This document shows, in pieces, positions 50,556 to 59,028 of a stretch of 64,000 nt of DNA (positions are counted from its first letter, which is position 1; each line of letters opens with the position of its first letter). This stretch comes from Granulicella arctica. Lineage in GTDB: Bacteria; Acidobacteriota; Terriglobia; Terriglobales; Acidobacteriaceae. The stretch is from positions 4,278,001 to 4,342,000 of the forward strand of contig NZ_JAGTUT010000001.1 of assembly GCF_025685605.1 (NCBI RefSeq). The letters are read 5' to 3'. The notes under the pieces are model-generated. The model saw nothing but the letters and a program-made list of their open reading frames with translations. It made no database searches and was not told the origin of the DNA. Made by a program: the position numbers and the translations under genes.

Positions 50556-51794
50556 ATGCTCAGAGACATCTTCGGCCAGGCTATGGAGGCCATGCGCTTC
50601 AACGGCCGCCGCACCATGATCACCATCCTCGGCATGGCTTGGGGCATCGCCACAGTCGTGCTCCTGCTCGCGTTCGGAGCAGGCTTCGGACGCGCCTTCG
50701 AAGCGATCTTTTCGCAGTTCGGCACCAACATGATCGGCGTCTTTCCCGGCACCACCAGCGAGCAGGCTGGCGGTGCAAAAGCAGGCGTGAAAGTCCGCTT
50801 CACCCAGGAAGATGTAGAACGCATTCAGGAAACCGTTCCCGGCATCATCCGGGTCTCGCCCGTCGACTTTAAGACCGTCCCCGTCTCGAACGAACTCCAC
50901 AACTACACCTGGGAGGTCGATGGCATCACGCCCGCTCTCCAGCAGATCCAGAAGATGGATCTCAGCGCCGGACGCGCCATGAGCGAGGCCGATCTCGTCT
51001 CCCGCGCCCACGTTGCCATCATCGGTTCCGAGGCTAAGACCAAGCTCTTCTCCGGCCTCTACCCCATCGGCGAAAGCATCCACGTCAACGGCGTCAGCTT
51101 CCAGATCATCGGCGTCCTCAAGCCCAAGATGCAGGAGGGTGATGACAACGACAACCGCATCGTCAACATCCCGCTCAGCACCATGAGCGACCTGAAAGAC
51201 ACCAAGTATCTCGGCGGCATCTGGATGAGCTACCAGGGCGATCACATGGCCGTCGAGCGCGCACTTCGGAACACCCTGGGTGCCGCCCACGCCTTCAGAC
51301 CCTCAGACAAAAACGCCATCTTCGTAGCCAATCTGATGGAGCAGCTATCCCAGTTCCGCGCCGTCAGCATCGGCCTGCAGGTCCTGCTCCTCTTTATCGG
51401 CGCACTCACATTAGGCATCGCGGGCATCGGCCTGATGAACATCATGCTCGTCAGCGTCAAACAACGCACCCGCGAGATCGGCGTCGAAAAAGCCCTCGGC
51501 GCACGCAAGCGCCACATCCTCTTCCAGTTCCTCGCCGAAGCCCTGGTCATCAGCAGCGTAGGCGGCGTAACGGGAGTCGCCCTCGCCTACGCCGTCAGCA
51601 AACTCATCGGCAGCGTAAAGTTCTACAGCGCCATAGCCGCCAACGCTACCGACGCAGACATTCACCTCATCATCTCGCCCAACAGCGTCCTTGTCGCCAC
51701 CACAATCCTCATCATCGTAGGCACCATCAGCGGCATGATTCCCGCCATGCAGGCCGCAAACCTCGACCCCATCGAAGCCCTCCGCTACGAGTAG
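50556..51794 (+). CDS. MacB/FtsX-type ABC transporter permease, second of two
   Basis: 412 residues from the ATG at 50556; GGAG of the preceding gene end acts as ribosome binding site, and longer upstream frames overlap the first permease. Same layout as its neighbour: TM1 RTMITILGMAWGIATVVLLL, a large periplasmic domain, the FtsX domain with LLLFIGALTLGIAGIGLMNI, MLVSVKQRTREIGVEKALGA and an ending NLDPIEALRYE. The two are probable paralogues forming a heterodimer that uses an ATPase encoded elsewhere. Substrate unknown; MacB-like complexes export peptides, lipoproteins or siderophores. Confidence 0.92.
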   Translation: MLRDIFGQAMEAMRFNGRRTMITILGMAWGIATVVLLLAFGAGFGRAFEAIFSQFGTNMIGVFPGTTSEQAGGAKAGVKVRFTQEDVERIQETVPGIIRVSPVDFKTVPVSNELHNYTWEVDGITPALQQIQKMDLSAGRAMSEADLVSRAHVAIIGSEAKTKLFSGLYPIGESIHVNGVSFQIIGVLKPKMQEGDDNDNRIVNIPLSTMSDLKDTKYLGGIWMSYQGDHMAVERALRNTLGAAHAFRPSDKNAIFVANLMEQLSQFRAVSIGLQVLLLFIGALTLGIAGIGLMNIMLVSVKQRTREIGVEKALGARKRHILFQFLAEALVISSVGGVTGVALAYAVSKLIGSVKFYSAIAANATDADIHLIISPNSVLVATTILIIVGTISGMIPAMQAANLDPIEALRYE

Positions 51795-51810
51795 CAAAGC
51801 TGTCCCCAGG

Positions 51811-51844
51811 ACTGCGATCCCGAGCGCAGTCGAAGGACCTGCGG
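51811..51844 (-). repeat. Dispersed extragenic repeat, copy 1
   Basis: Reading the minus strand: CCGCAGGTCCTTCGACTGCG then CTCGGGATCGCAGT. A second copy, on the plus strand at 61569-61602, reads CCGCAGGTCCTTCGAACTTC then GCTCAGGATGACAG. The conserved core CCGCAGGTCCTTCGA is exact. Extragenic location and opposite orientation fit a dispersed short repeat. Confidence 0.6.
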
Positions 51845-51897
51845 TTCCGTGACTAACCGACTAAAGACAAAGCACCCTGTTTGACAAATACGCCCTT

Positions 51898-52020
51898 CAA
51901 GTACCCCACGTCACCCGAGATACTGCCCAGGAGTAGGGGTACTTGGTAAGGTACAAGTACCCCGCCAACCCTCCTGTTTAGAAGACTTTGGTACTTACAG
52001 GTACGGGGGTGGGGGTACTT
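51898..52020. repeat. Cluster of AAGTACCCC motifs in both orientations
   Basis: CAAGTACCCC occurs at 51898-51907 and 51954-51963. Its inverse occurs at 51936-51945 and, one base shorter, at 52012-52020. The first two form a possible stem-loop. The cluster lies between converging genes and may act as a transcription barrier or be a degraded repeat array. Confidence 0.55.
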
Positions 52021-54002
52021 TAATTATCGGTCTTAGGGCGCTTGTAAGGATTTTGCATCAGCGCCCGAGCCTCGTTCACAGCGCCCTGTGTATTGTCGTT
52101 CGTCTGTACCGCAAGCCGATACTCATTCACCGCCCGATCGCGCTGACCAGTGACATCAAACACACGCCCAAGCTCAATATGACTCCAGACCTCAACCCAG
52201 CGAGGATCGCCATCGCCGCGCAGCGCATCGCGAAAAGAGTTTGCCGCAGATTGGTAGTTCCGCTGCGTAAAAAAGATCTCGCCAATGCGATAGCTCGCAA
52301 GGGAACTCGTCTTGTTCGTATCCAAAGCCTTCTGATATTCGGCAAGCGCTCCTGCCATATCGCCTTGCGCCACAAGTTGCTGACCGCGAAGCACAGCGAC
52401 GCGAACCGCCAGATCAGGCGTGCTCTTGAGCAGCCAGTTCTCCGGATCGATGCTGATCTTGCGCGGACGACCGAAGGTCTCGACGGAGTATTGCGACTCG
52501 GTTCCGCTCACGTCGACGCGACGCGTTTCAGTCTTGCCATCTGTCTCAATCCGCAATTCAACAGGCATGCGGAAAAGGTCCAGATCCTGCTGGACAGCTC
52601 CGACAGTACGAAAGCCCTTTCCATTGCCAAGCCGGAAGACGCTGAACTTGTCCGTGAACGTTGGAGCGCCCGTTCCATCGAGCCACTGCGCGAAGAACGG
52701 CTCAAGCGTCGTCTCCGACTGTGTCTGCGCTACAGTCTGGACATCGCTCGTCCGAATAGGCTTGTCGGCAAACTGGGTCAGGAGCATCCGCAGGAACTTG
52801 TTGAAGACGTCATCGCCCATCTCCCAACGAAGCATGTGGAAGACCATCGCACCTTTCTCAAGGGTCATCGACTGGAACTGCGGCGAGAACGGATCGAGAC
52901 GTCCAACGCTGGTCAGCGGCTCGGTATCGTAGGCAAGCGCGCCAGCCGAGATGTCCGTAACAGCGGTCTGAAAGGCGGTCTTTCCACCGGAGTCTTCGAG
53001 GTACAGCAACTCGGCGTAGCGCGACATACCGTTCGTAATCCACGCATCGTTCAGGTTCGCGGGTGAGACTTCGCTGCCCCACCATTGATGTGCGAGCGTG
53101 TTCGAGAGCAGTCGCTGGCTGTTCCGATCCGCAATGCGTTGCCCGCTGATGGCCGCGATCTCAGGTCCCCAGGCTGCTGAAACGGAGTCGTCAGGAAGCT
53201 CGACGACGTTAATTAGACCTGTTTCAGGCTGACCGAAGATGCTGCTGAAGTACTCGAACTCGCGGGCTGTTGTGCGGACGTAATCGAGCGCGAAGTCCTT
53301 GCGCTTCTCGGTCGTATACACCTTGATGTTGCGGATTCCCGGAGCAGTCACGGGTTCGAGGAACTTGCCCGCGATGATCGTGCCGGGAAAGCCAGGCTTG
53401 GTCCAGTTGAAGCTGTACTCTTCCTCCTTGCCGACGGACTTGTGGCCTGTCGCGCCACTGCCGATGACGCGCTCATCGGACGGAACACGGATGTGCATCT
53501 CCGCCGTGAAGCGGTTGGTGAAGAGGCCAGTCATAGGAAACCAGCGACCAGCATAGAGCAGGATGCTGATCGGATCGGCCACAGCCGCAAGCTTGATGCC
53601 CTCGACAGGGCTTGTCTCCGAGCCGACAAGCGCGCCGGTGTACTCGAAGTTGAAGGTCGTTGAGGTGCCCTTCGGTACGGGCGTGTTCAGCGGCACGCGA
53701 ACGGTTGACGTTGTGGTAAGTCGTTCCGGGGTGAGAACTTTGCCTGTCGCATCGGTCAGCTTTGTGATCGCCAGACCGTTATTAAGCTCGAAGGTAACGG
53801 TGTTGAGGTCTTCGAGGGCGCTCAGCGTGACCTTTGCTTTGGCCGTCAACTGGTTCGTCAACGGCTCGAGGTCCGCGCTGATGACATAGCCGGTAATCTG
53901 CATCTGGACGCGCGCAGGTGCTGCCCAAAGGCTCGCGCCAGTGCTGACTGCCATACAAACGGCTGCAATCCTGACTAGAAAGGGGTTAGGGCGCAAAGAC
54001 AT
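52020..54002 (-). CDS. Catalytically degenerate M1-family aminopeptidase homologue with TPR-like C-terminus
   Basis: 660 residues with a signal peptide (VRIAAVCMAVSTGASLWA). The N-terminal saddle domain (MQITGYVISADLEPLTNQLT; VEGIKLAAVADPISILLYAG) and gluzincin region match M1 peptidases, but the zinc site is lost. Where active enzymes have HExxHxWW..E, this has LSNTLAHQWWGSEVSPANLN and AWITNGMSRYAEL: the first His and the catalytic Glu are N and T, and the third ligand Glu is Asn. No GAMEN motif is seen. Residues about 545-640 form TPR-like repeats (GDMAGALAEYQKALDTNKTS; RNYQSAANSFRDALRGDGDP). Probably a periplasmic binding or scaffold protein. Confidence 0.85.
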   Translation of the reverse strand: MSLRPNPFLVRIAAVCMAVSTGASLWAAPARVQMQITGYVISADLEPLTNQLTAKAKVTLSALEDLNTVTFELNNGLAITKLTDATGKVLTPERLTTTSTVRVPLNTPVPKGTSTTFNFEYTGALVGSETSPVEGIKLAAVADPISILLYAGRWFPMTGLFTNRFTAEMHIRVPSDERVIGSGATGHKSVGKEEEYSFNWTKPGFPGTIIAGKFLEPVTAPGIRNIKVYTTEKRKDFALDYVRTTAREFEYFSSIFGQPETGLINVVELPDDSVSAAWGPEIAAISGQRIADRNSQRLLSNTLAHQWWGSEVSPANLNDAWITNGMSRYAELLYLEDSGGKTAFQTAVTDISAGALAYDTEPLTSVGRLDPFSPQFQSMTLEKGAMVFHMLRWEMGDDVFNKFLRMLLTQFADKPIRTSDVQTVAQTQSETTLEPFFAQWLDGTGAPTFTDKFSVFRLGNGKGFRTVGAVQQDLDLFRMPVELRIETDGKTETRRVDVSGTESQYSVETFGRPRKISIDPENWLLKSTPDLAVRVAVLRGQQLVAQGDMAGALAEYQKALDTNKTSSLASYRIGEIFFTQRNYQSAANSFRDALRGDGDPRWVEVWSHIELGRVFDVTGQRDRAVNEYRLAVQTNDNTQGAVNEARALMQNPYKRPKTDN

Positions 54003-54042
54003 GCAGGCAGATTCCTCAATCCATCGTAGCTCTATCGATACT

Positions 54043-55362
54043 TTAGACGCTTGAGCGCGCGATTGGGCGGTCGCGCGCTAGTAGTGACTGTACGGCATCG
54101 CAAACACTGTGGATTGGGTTTGATTCGGGACTCGGGAGAAGCGATCTGCGGACCGCCGCGAGGTCGCTGATCATGGTCTCGCGGGCAGGTCCGTCAGCCA
54201 GAAGAGGTTGCAGCGTCGCGGCGAGGTTTTCGGCAGTGAAGCGGGATTGTAGGAGTTCGGGAACGATGCGTGTGCCGGCGATCAGGTTGACCATCGCGAT
54301 GGGCAAATGGCCATCTGCATCGCGTGGAGCAGGGATCTCGGACGGATAGCGGATGAGGCGTTTGGCCAGGGTAAAGGTCACGTTCGACACCTGGTAGACC
54401 ACCACAAAAGGGTTGCCGATAACAGCCGCTTGCACGGTAGCGGTGCCGCTGGCGACGATGCTGGCGCGGCTGTGGAACATGGCTGTGCGGGCGTCATCGA
54501 CGAGAGTGATGGGGAGTTTGGCGGTGGATGAGTCTTCGGCGAGGGCGGTTCGCATAAAGTAGTGGCCGATGGTGTTGGCGACGGGCAGGAGGAACTCGTA
54601 GGGCTGGTCGTTGAGGAGCAGAGCGGCTGCCTTCAGCATCTCGGGAAGGTTGAGGTGGACCTCCTTGCGGCGGCTTCCGGGTAGAAGGGAGATCCATTGT
54701 TTTGTTGGTGTTAGGCCATGAAGTTGAGCGTATGCTTCACGAGTTTCGGTGGGGAGTGGAAGGGTGGCGAGCGGATGGCCTACGAACTCGGCATCGACGT
54801 TGCGGGCGCGGTAGAAGGCGGCTTCGAAGGGGAAGATGACCATCATGCGAGTGACGCGCTGTTGGACCCAGCGGAGACGGGAACGCTTCCAGGCCCAGAG
54901 TTGGGGGCTTACGAAGTAGACGACCGGGATATCGAGCTTCTTGAGTTCTCTGGCGAGGCGGAAGTTGACGTCGGGGAAGTCGATCAACACGGCGACTTGC
55001 GGGCGGCGCGACTTGATGGCGCCGACGAGCTTCCGGTACTCGCCGTAGATGCGGGGCATGTGGCGGACGACTTCGGTGATGCCCATGATGGCTACGTCTT
55101 CGGCTTTGACGATGTGGTCTAGGCCTTCCTGGGCCATCTCGAAGCCGCCTAAACCAAAGGCTGTCAGGTCTGGGAGGCGGGATCGGAGGGTGGCCAGGAT
55201 CTGGGCGCCGTAGTGGTCGCCGCTGGCTTCGCCTGCTGAAATAAAGATGCTCGGGTTGGTTTCGTTAGCGATGGTGAGAGTGTAGCGGATGGTGGATGTC
55301 AGCCCGATGTGTCCTCGGATTTTGGCACCTTTTAACTTTTTCAAAACTACGAAAGTCGTCAA
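54043..55362 (-). CDS. lpxB: Lipid-A-disaccharide synthase
   Basis: About 439 residues by the longest frame (TTG start); no in-frame ATG lies close to the conserved start, so the true N-terminus may be some 35 residues later, near PSIFISAGEASGDHYGAQIL, the family's opening motif. Other hallmarks: GLGGFEMAQEGLDHIVKAED, VAVLIDFPDVNFRLARELKK, VVYFVSPQLWAWKRSR, FVGHPLATLPLP, SLLPGSRRKEVHLNLPEMLK. Condenses UDP-2,3-diacylglucosamine with lipid X to make the lipid A disaccharide at the inner membrane, indicating LPS-type outer membranes. The MsbA-like ABC exporter encoded upstream on the same strand would suit lipid A transport. Confidence 0.95.
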   Translation of the reverse strand: MTTFVVLKKLKGAKIRGHIGLTSTIRYTLTIANETNPSIFISAGEASGDHYGAQILATLRSRLPDLTAFGLGGFEMAQEGLDHIVKAEDVAIMGITEVVRHMPRIYGEYRKLVGAIKSRRPQVAVLIDFPDVNFRLARELKKLDIPVVYFVSPQLWAWKRSRLRWVQQRVTRMMVIFPFEAAFYRARNVDAEFVGHPLATLPLPTETREAYAQLHGLTPTKQWISLLPGSRRKEVHLNLPEMLKAAALLLNDQPYEFLLPVANTIGHYFMRTALAEDSSTAKLPITLVDDARTAMFHSRASIVASGTATVQAAVIGNPFVVVYQVSNVTFTLAKRLIRYPSEIPAPRDADGHLPIAMVNLIAGTRIVPELLQSRFTAENLAATLQPLLADGPARETMISDLAAVRRSLLPSPESNPIHSVCDAVQSLLARDRPIARSSV

Positions 55363-55455
55363 AACATTGGACTTAGGTCGGACCTGTTTCGGCTCGGTAT
55401 GAGATGGTTATTGGCGAGAGAGTAACAGTTTTGCGGAGCTAAACCGGGGCGTACG

Positions 55456-57525
55456 CTATCCGGCCAGGAGCGATTCAGTGTCGAGCGGGGCGGTGATGAT
55501 TCCAGACTCCTGATCGCGATATTGGAGCTGGTAGAGCTTCCAGTAGAGGCCGCGCTGGGTGAGGAGTTCCTGATGGGTACCGCGCTCGCGCAGCTGGCCT
55601 TTGTGCATGACGAGGATCGAATCGGCAGTCTGAATGGTCGAGAGGCGATGGGCGATGAGGACGGAGGTGCGGCCGGTGATCATGCGCGACAGGGCAAGGC
55701 GGACACGAAGCTCGGTCTCGGTGTCGACGGAGGAGGTGGCCTCGTCGAGGATGAGGATGCGAGGAGCGTGGGCGAGGGCGCGAGCGAAGCTGATGAGCTG
55801 CTTCTGGCCGGTGGAGAGGGTAGATCCTCGCTCGCTGACGGGTTCCTTGAAGCCGAGGGGTTGGGCACGGATGAAGTCACCCACGTTGACCTCGTCGGCT
55901 GCTTTTTCGAGTTGCTCGTCGGTGATCCACTTGGAGCCGAGGCGGATATTGTCGCCGATGGTGCCGGAGAAGAGGAAGGGGTCCTGCAGGACGACACCGA
56001 AGCGGCGACGGAGTTTGTTCAGGTCCTGATCGCGAACGTCTACGCCGTCGATGAGGATCTGGCCGTGCTGGATGTCGTAGAAGCGCATCATCAGGGCGGT
56101 GATGGTGGTCTTGCCGGCGCCGGTGTGGCCTACGATGGCGGCGGTTTCGTCAGGCTCGATGGTGAAGGAGACGCCGCGGAGGATCCACTCGATTTTAGCG
56201 AGAGGACCACTTTCCAGGGACTCTGAGCCCCGAATGATTCCGTGACTTTCTGGCAGCGAATTCACCAAGGAGAGGCCCGTGAGATATTCCTGCTGCTCAG
56301 CGGTAAGTTTCTGGTAGGTGAACCAGACGTTGCGGAACTCTACGCGGCCGGAGTTATCGCCGGGGATGGGGTTTGGCGGCGAGGTGATCTCGGGGGCGGT
56401 GTCGAGGAGGTTGAAGACACGCTCAGCGGCGGCCATGGCGGATTGGAGGATGTTGTATTTGTCGCTGAGATCCTGGATGGGCCGGAAGAATCGCTGCGCA
56501 TATTGAATAAAGGCAATGAGGACGCCGATGGAGACGGTACCGAAGAAGCCGGGGGCGCGCTCCAGATGCAGGTTCGGGAAGGCGGCGAGGAAGCCGGCGT
56601 TGTGGAGGACTGCGGAGCCGCCGCGCCAGAGGACGAGGGCGATGGCGACGGAGCTAAGGAATTCGACGATGGGGTAGTAGAGGGCGTAGGCGAAGATGGC
56701 GTCGGTCCACGCCTGCTTATTCTCGGCATTGACGGAGGAGAAGTCGTCGTAGGCGCGGCGCTCGCGGTTGAAGAGCTGCACGATGGACATGCCGGAGACA
56801 TATTCCTGCGTGAAGGTGTTGATGCGGGCGGTGGCGTGGCGCTGGCGGCGATAGCTCTCGCGGACGTACTTGCGGAAGATGCCGGTGACGTACAGGATGG
56901 CCGGGATGACGGAGATGGTAATGATGGCGAGGGGCCAGGACATCCGCAGCATGATGATGACGATGAAGGCGAGGACGAAGACGTCCTCAAAGATCGCGAG
57001 GACGCCGGAGGTGAACATCTCGTTGAGCGCGTCGACGTCTGAGGTGACGCGGGTGACGAGCTTGCCTACGGGGTTGCGGTCGAAGAAGGCGGGGGACATG
57101 CCCTGGATGTGGCGGAAGATCTGGCTGCGGAGATCGAACATGATCTTCTGGCCGGTCCACTGCATGAGGTAGGTCTGGAGGAATTCGAGGATGAAGGTGA
57201 TAAGGAGCGAGCCGAGATAGAGGGAGGCGATCTGGGTGATGCCGGTCATCGGGACGGGGCTGAGGTGACGGGCGAGCCATGAGGGCCTGGGGTTCGGTGT
57301 GCCGGTCATGTACTGGTCGACGGCTACCTTGACGAGGTAGGGGCCGATGACGTCGCTTCCTGCTTTAAAGATGATGGAGACTGCGGAGAGGCCGGTCTGG
57401 AGCTTGTAGGGGCGGAGATAGGTGAGGAGGCGGCGCATGAGGCGGCCGTCGTAGGCCTTGCCCATGACCTCGTCGCCGTGCGCTGCCTTGCGCTTCTTGT
57501 CTTCCTGCTTGCTTTGCTTTGCCAT
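55456..57525 (-). CDS. ABC exporter, fused permease-ATPase (MsbA/BmrA-like)
   Basis: 689 residues. Six-helix type I exporter domain (about 35-330; e.g. SLYLGSLLITFILEFLQTYL; VFVLAFIVIIMLRMSWPLAI) followed by a nucleotide-binding domain: Walker A AAIVGHTGAGKTTITALMMR (about 465), Q loop VVLQDPFLFSGTIGDNIRLG, signature RGSTLSTGQKQLISFARALA (LSTGQ in place of LSGGQ), Walker B PRILILDEATSSVDTETELR and H loop VLIAHRLSTIQTAD. Between the first NBD strand (WFTYQKL) and WILRGVSFTIEP an extra segment of about 40 residues (LTAEQQEYLTGLSLVNSLPE onwards) is inserted. Functions as a homodimer or heterodimer at the inner membrane; lipid or drug export is likely. Confidence 0.93.
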   Translation of the reverse strand: MAKQSKQEDKKRKAAHGDEVMGKAYDGRLMRRLLTYLRPYKLQTGLSAVSIIFKAGSDVIGPYLVKVAVDQYMTGTPNPRPSWLARHLSPVPMTGITQIASLYLGSLLITFILEFLQTYLMQWTGQKIMFDLRSQIFRHIQGMSPAFFDRNPVGKLVTRVTSDVDALNEMFTSGVLAIFEDVFVLAFIVIIMLRMSWPLAIITISVIPAILYVTGIFRKYVRESYRRQRHATARINTFTQEYVSGMSIVQLFNRERRAYDDFSSVNAENKQAWTDAIFAYALYYPIVEFLSSVAIALVLWRGGSAVLHNAGFLAAFPNLHLERAPGFFGTVSIGVLIAFIQYAQRFFRPIQDLSDKYNILQSAMAAAERVFNLLDTAPEITSPPNPIPGDNSGRVEFRNVWFTYQKLTAEQQEYLTGLSLVNSLPESHGIIRGSESLESGPLAKIEWILRGVSFTIEPDETAAIVGHTGAGKTTITALMMRFYDIQHGQILIDGVDVRDQDLNKLRRRFGVVLQDPFLFSGTIGDNIRLGSKWITDEQLEKAADEVNVGDFIRAQPLGFKEPVSERGSTLSTGQKQLISFARALAHAPRILILDEATSSVDTETELRVRLALSRMITGRTSVLIAHRLSTIQTADSILVMHKGQLRERGTHQELLTQRGLYWKLYQLQYRDQESGIITAPLDTESLLAG

Positions 57526-57631
57526 GCGTTGTCTTCATTCTAGATGCTCGCGGATGGTGCTACCGACCAAGATTTGTTTGTCGCCGGGCGTGGTGGCGGA
57601 TTTCTGCATCGATCTTGCGTGAGGTATTTGC

Positions 57632-58168
57632 ATGGCGACAACGACGAGGCGGACGCTGGTGGACTTGCTGGGGAACGAGTTGCAGGAGTTGCTGGCTGCG
57701 GAGAAGGCGATTCTGAAGGTGCTTCCGCGGCTGGGGAAGGCTGCGCATACGGGTGAGCTTCGTGAGACGCTGACGGCGCGAGTGCGTGAGGGCAAGGAGC
57801 AGGTGGCGCGGCTGGAGAAGGTGGTGAAGATCCTCGACCTTGAGGGAGTGCGGGTTTGTGCGGGGACGAGCGGGATTCTGAAAGGATGTTCACAGGTGCT
57901 GACGGCGTACGAGGCGGGTAATCTGCGGGATGTCGCGATTTTGAGCGGGATGGAACGGGTGGAGGCTTACCGGGTGGCGGCGTACGGCTCGTGCCGCGAG
58001 ATCGCGGAGCTGCTGGGACTGGATGAGGTTGTGGGATTGGTTGAGGAGGGGCTTGAGCTGGATGTGCTGGCGGGCAAGAAGTTCGCGCAGATTGCGGTGC
58101 AGGTAAATGCAGAGGCGTTTGTGGATGGGAACTCGCCGGATTGCTTTCTGAAGAACCATAACGATTAG
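57632..58168 (+). CDS. DUF892 ferritin-like protein (YciE/YciF type)
   Basis: 178 residues. Four-helix ferritin-like pattern: RTLVDLLGNELQELLAAEKA (helix 1, Glu-rich), ARVREGKEQVARLEKVVKIL, ILSGMERVEAYRVAAYGSCR (conserved E-x-YR-AAY) and ELDVLAGKKFAQIA. These helices carry the Glu residues that bind a di-iron site in DUF892 proteins, which are induced by stress in enterobacteria. Cytoplasmic. Convergent with, and overlapping by four bases, the DUF1223 gene. Confidence 0.88.
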   Translation: MATTTRRTLVDLLGNELQELLAAEKAILKVLPRLGKAAHTGELRETLTARVREGKEQVARLEKVVKILDLEGVRVCAGTSGILKGCSQVLTAYEAGNLRDVAILSGMERVEAYRVAAYGSCREIAELLGLDEVVGLVEEGLELDVLAGKKFAQIAVQVNAEAFVDGNSPDCFLKNHND

Positions 58169-58953
58169 CGGGCGGCGGCTACCTGGGGTGAGGTGGATGT
58201 GGGCGTGCTGATGGCTGCTCCGAGGATGGGGCCGAGGGTGGCGTTTGGGGTGACCTGCTGAGCGAAGACGACGACCTGCATGGTGGCAGGGGTTGCGCTT
58301 TCGGGGGCTGTGAGGGTGAAGCGGAGTGGACCGTGGGCGAGGTCGCGGGTGGTGCCGATGCGGGTGAGCGTGCGTACGACGGAGACGTGCTGGAGGTGAC
58401 GGCCGGAGTTTTCGCCGCGTTGGACCTCGGTGGTGTCGTAGGGGTCGATCAGTGCGGCGTAGAGGTCTGCGTCGGATGCCGGGGGAGTTGCGAGAGAGAC
58501 TGAGGCAGCGATGGTGCGGCCGCTGGTGGTGAGTGCAGAGAGGCTGAGGGGGAGTTTGGCGGTGCGGGCGGCGACTGTGACGGCTCGCCAGGCCTGCGTC
58601 TGATCATTGCCGACAAACTGTGCGGTGCCGTCGACGACCATCTGCGGGGTGTAGATGCTGTCGAGGTGGAAGCCGGTGCTGTAGTGATTCTGACGCGCGG
58701 TGAACTGGGCGGAGGAGAAGCGGTCGTGCCAGCCGAGCTGGTCCCAGTAGTCGACATGCTCGCCGAGGACGATGATCTGGGCGTTGTCGATGGGCTGGTT
58801 GTGGGCGAGGCGGGAGAGGAGCGCGTCCGCCGGCGGGCAGCTTGAACAACCCTCGGAGGTGAAGAGCTCGACGAGGACGGGTGTTCTGGCGGGTGTCTGT
58901 GCGGCTGCGAAGGACGGGAGGCTAAGGGCTGCGGCGAGGAGGATGAGGCGCAT
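58165..58953 (-). CDS. DUF1223 secreted thioredoxin-fold protein
   Basis: 262 residues with a signal peptide (LILLAAALSLPSFAAAQ). The DUF1223 opening is clear: TPVLVELFTSEGCSSCPPAD, then ALLSRLAHNQPIDNAQIIVL, GEHVDYWDQLGWHDRFSSAQ and FTARQNHYSTGF, with YTPQMVVDGTAQFVG. The CSSC pair lies at the position of the thioredoxin active site, so a periplasmic oxidoreductase-like role is possible, though no function is established for the family. The C-terminal half is beta-rich. Confidence 0.9.
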   Translation of the reverse strand: MRLILLAAALSLPSFAAAQTPARTPVLVELFTSEGCSSCPPADALLSRLAHNQPIDNAQIIVLGEHVDYWDQLGWHDRFSSAQFTARQNHYSTGFHLDSIYTPQMVVDGTAQFVGNDQTQAWRAVTVAARTAKLPLSLSALTTSGRTIAASVSLATPPASDADLYAALIDPYDTTEVQRGENSGRHLQHVSVVRTLTRIGTTRDLAHGPLRFTLTAPESATPATMQVVVFAQQVTPNATLGPILGAAISTPTSTSPQVAAAR

Positions 58954-59028
58954 GATTGGAACTCCTGAACGTTGGAGTCGTTTGTTCGTACGAAGGTTAC
59001 AGGTGGAAGGGCGTGAAAGAATTGAGGG

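Noticed and set aside
49646..50824. 392-codon minus-strand open frame opposite the ABC permeases
   Set aside because: Overlaps two convincing permease genes completely; the translation is D/E/H/A-rich low complexity typical of an antisense shadow.
51898..52020. Possible CRISPR-like or iteron array in the GTACCCC-rich spacer
   Set aside because: Only four short motifs with irregular spacing and mixed orientation, no uniform spacers and no cas or rep genes nearby.
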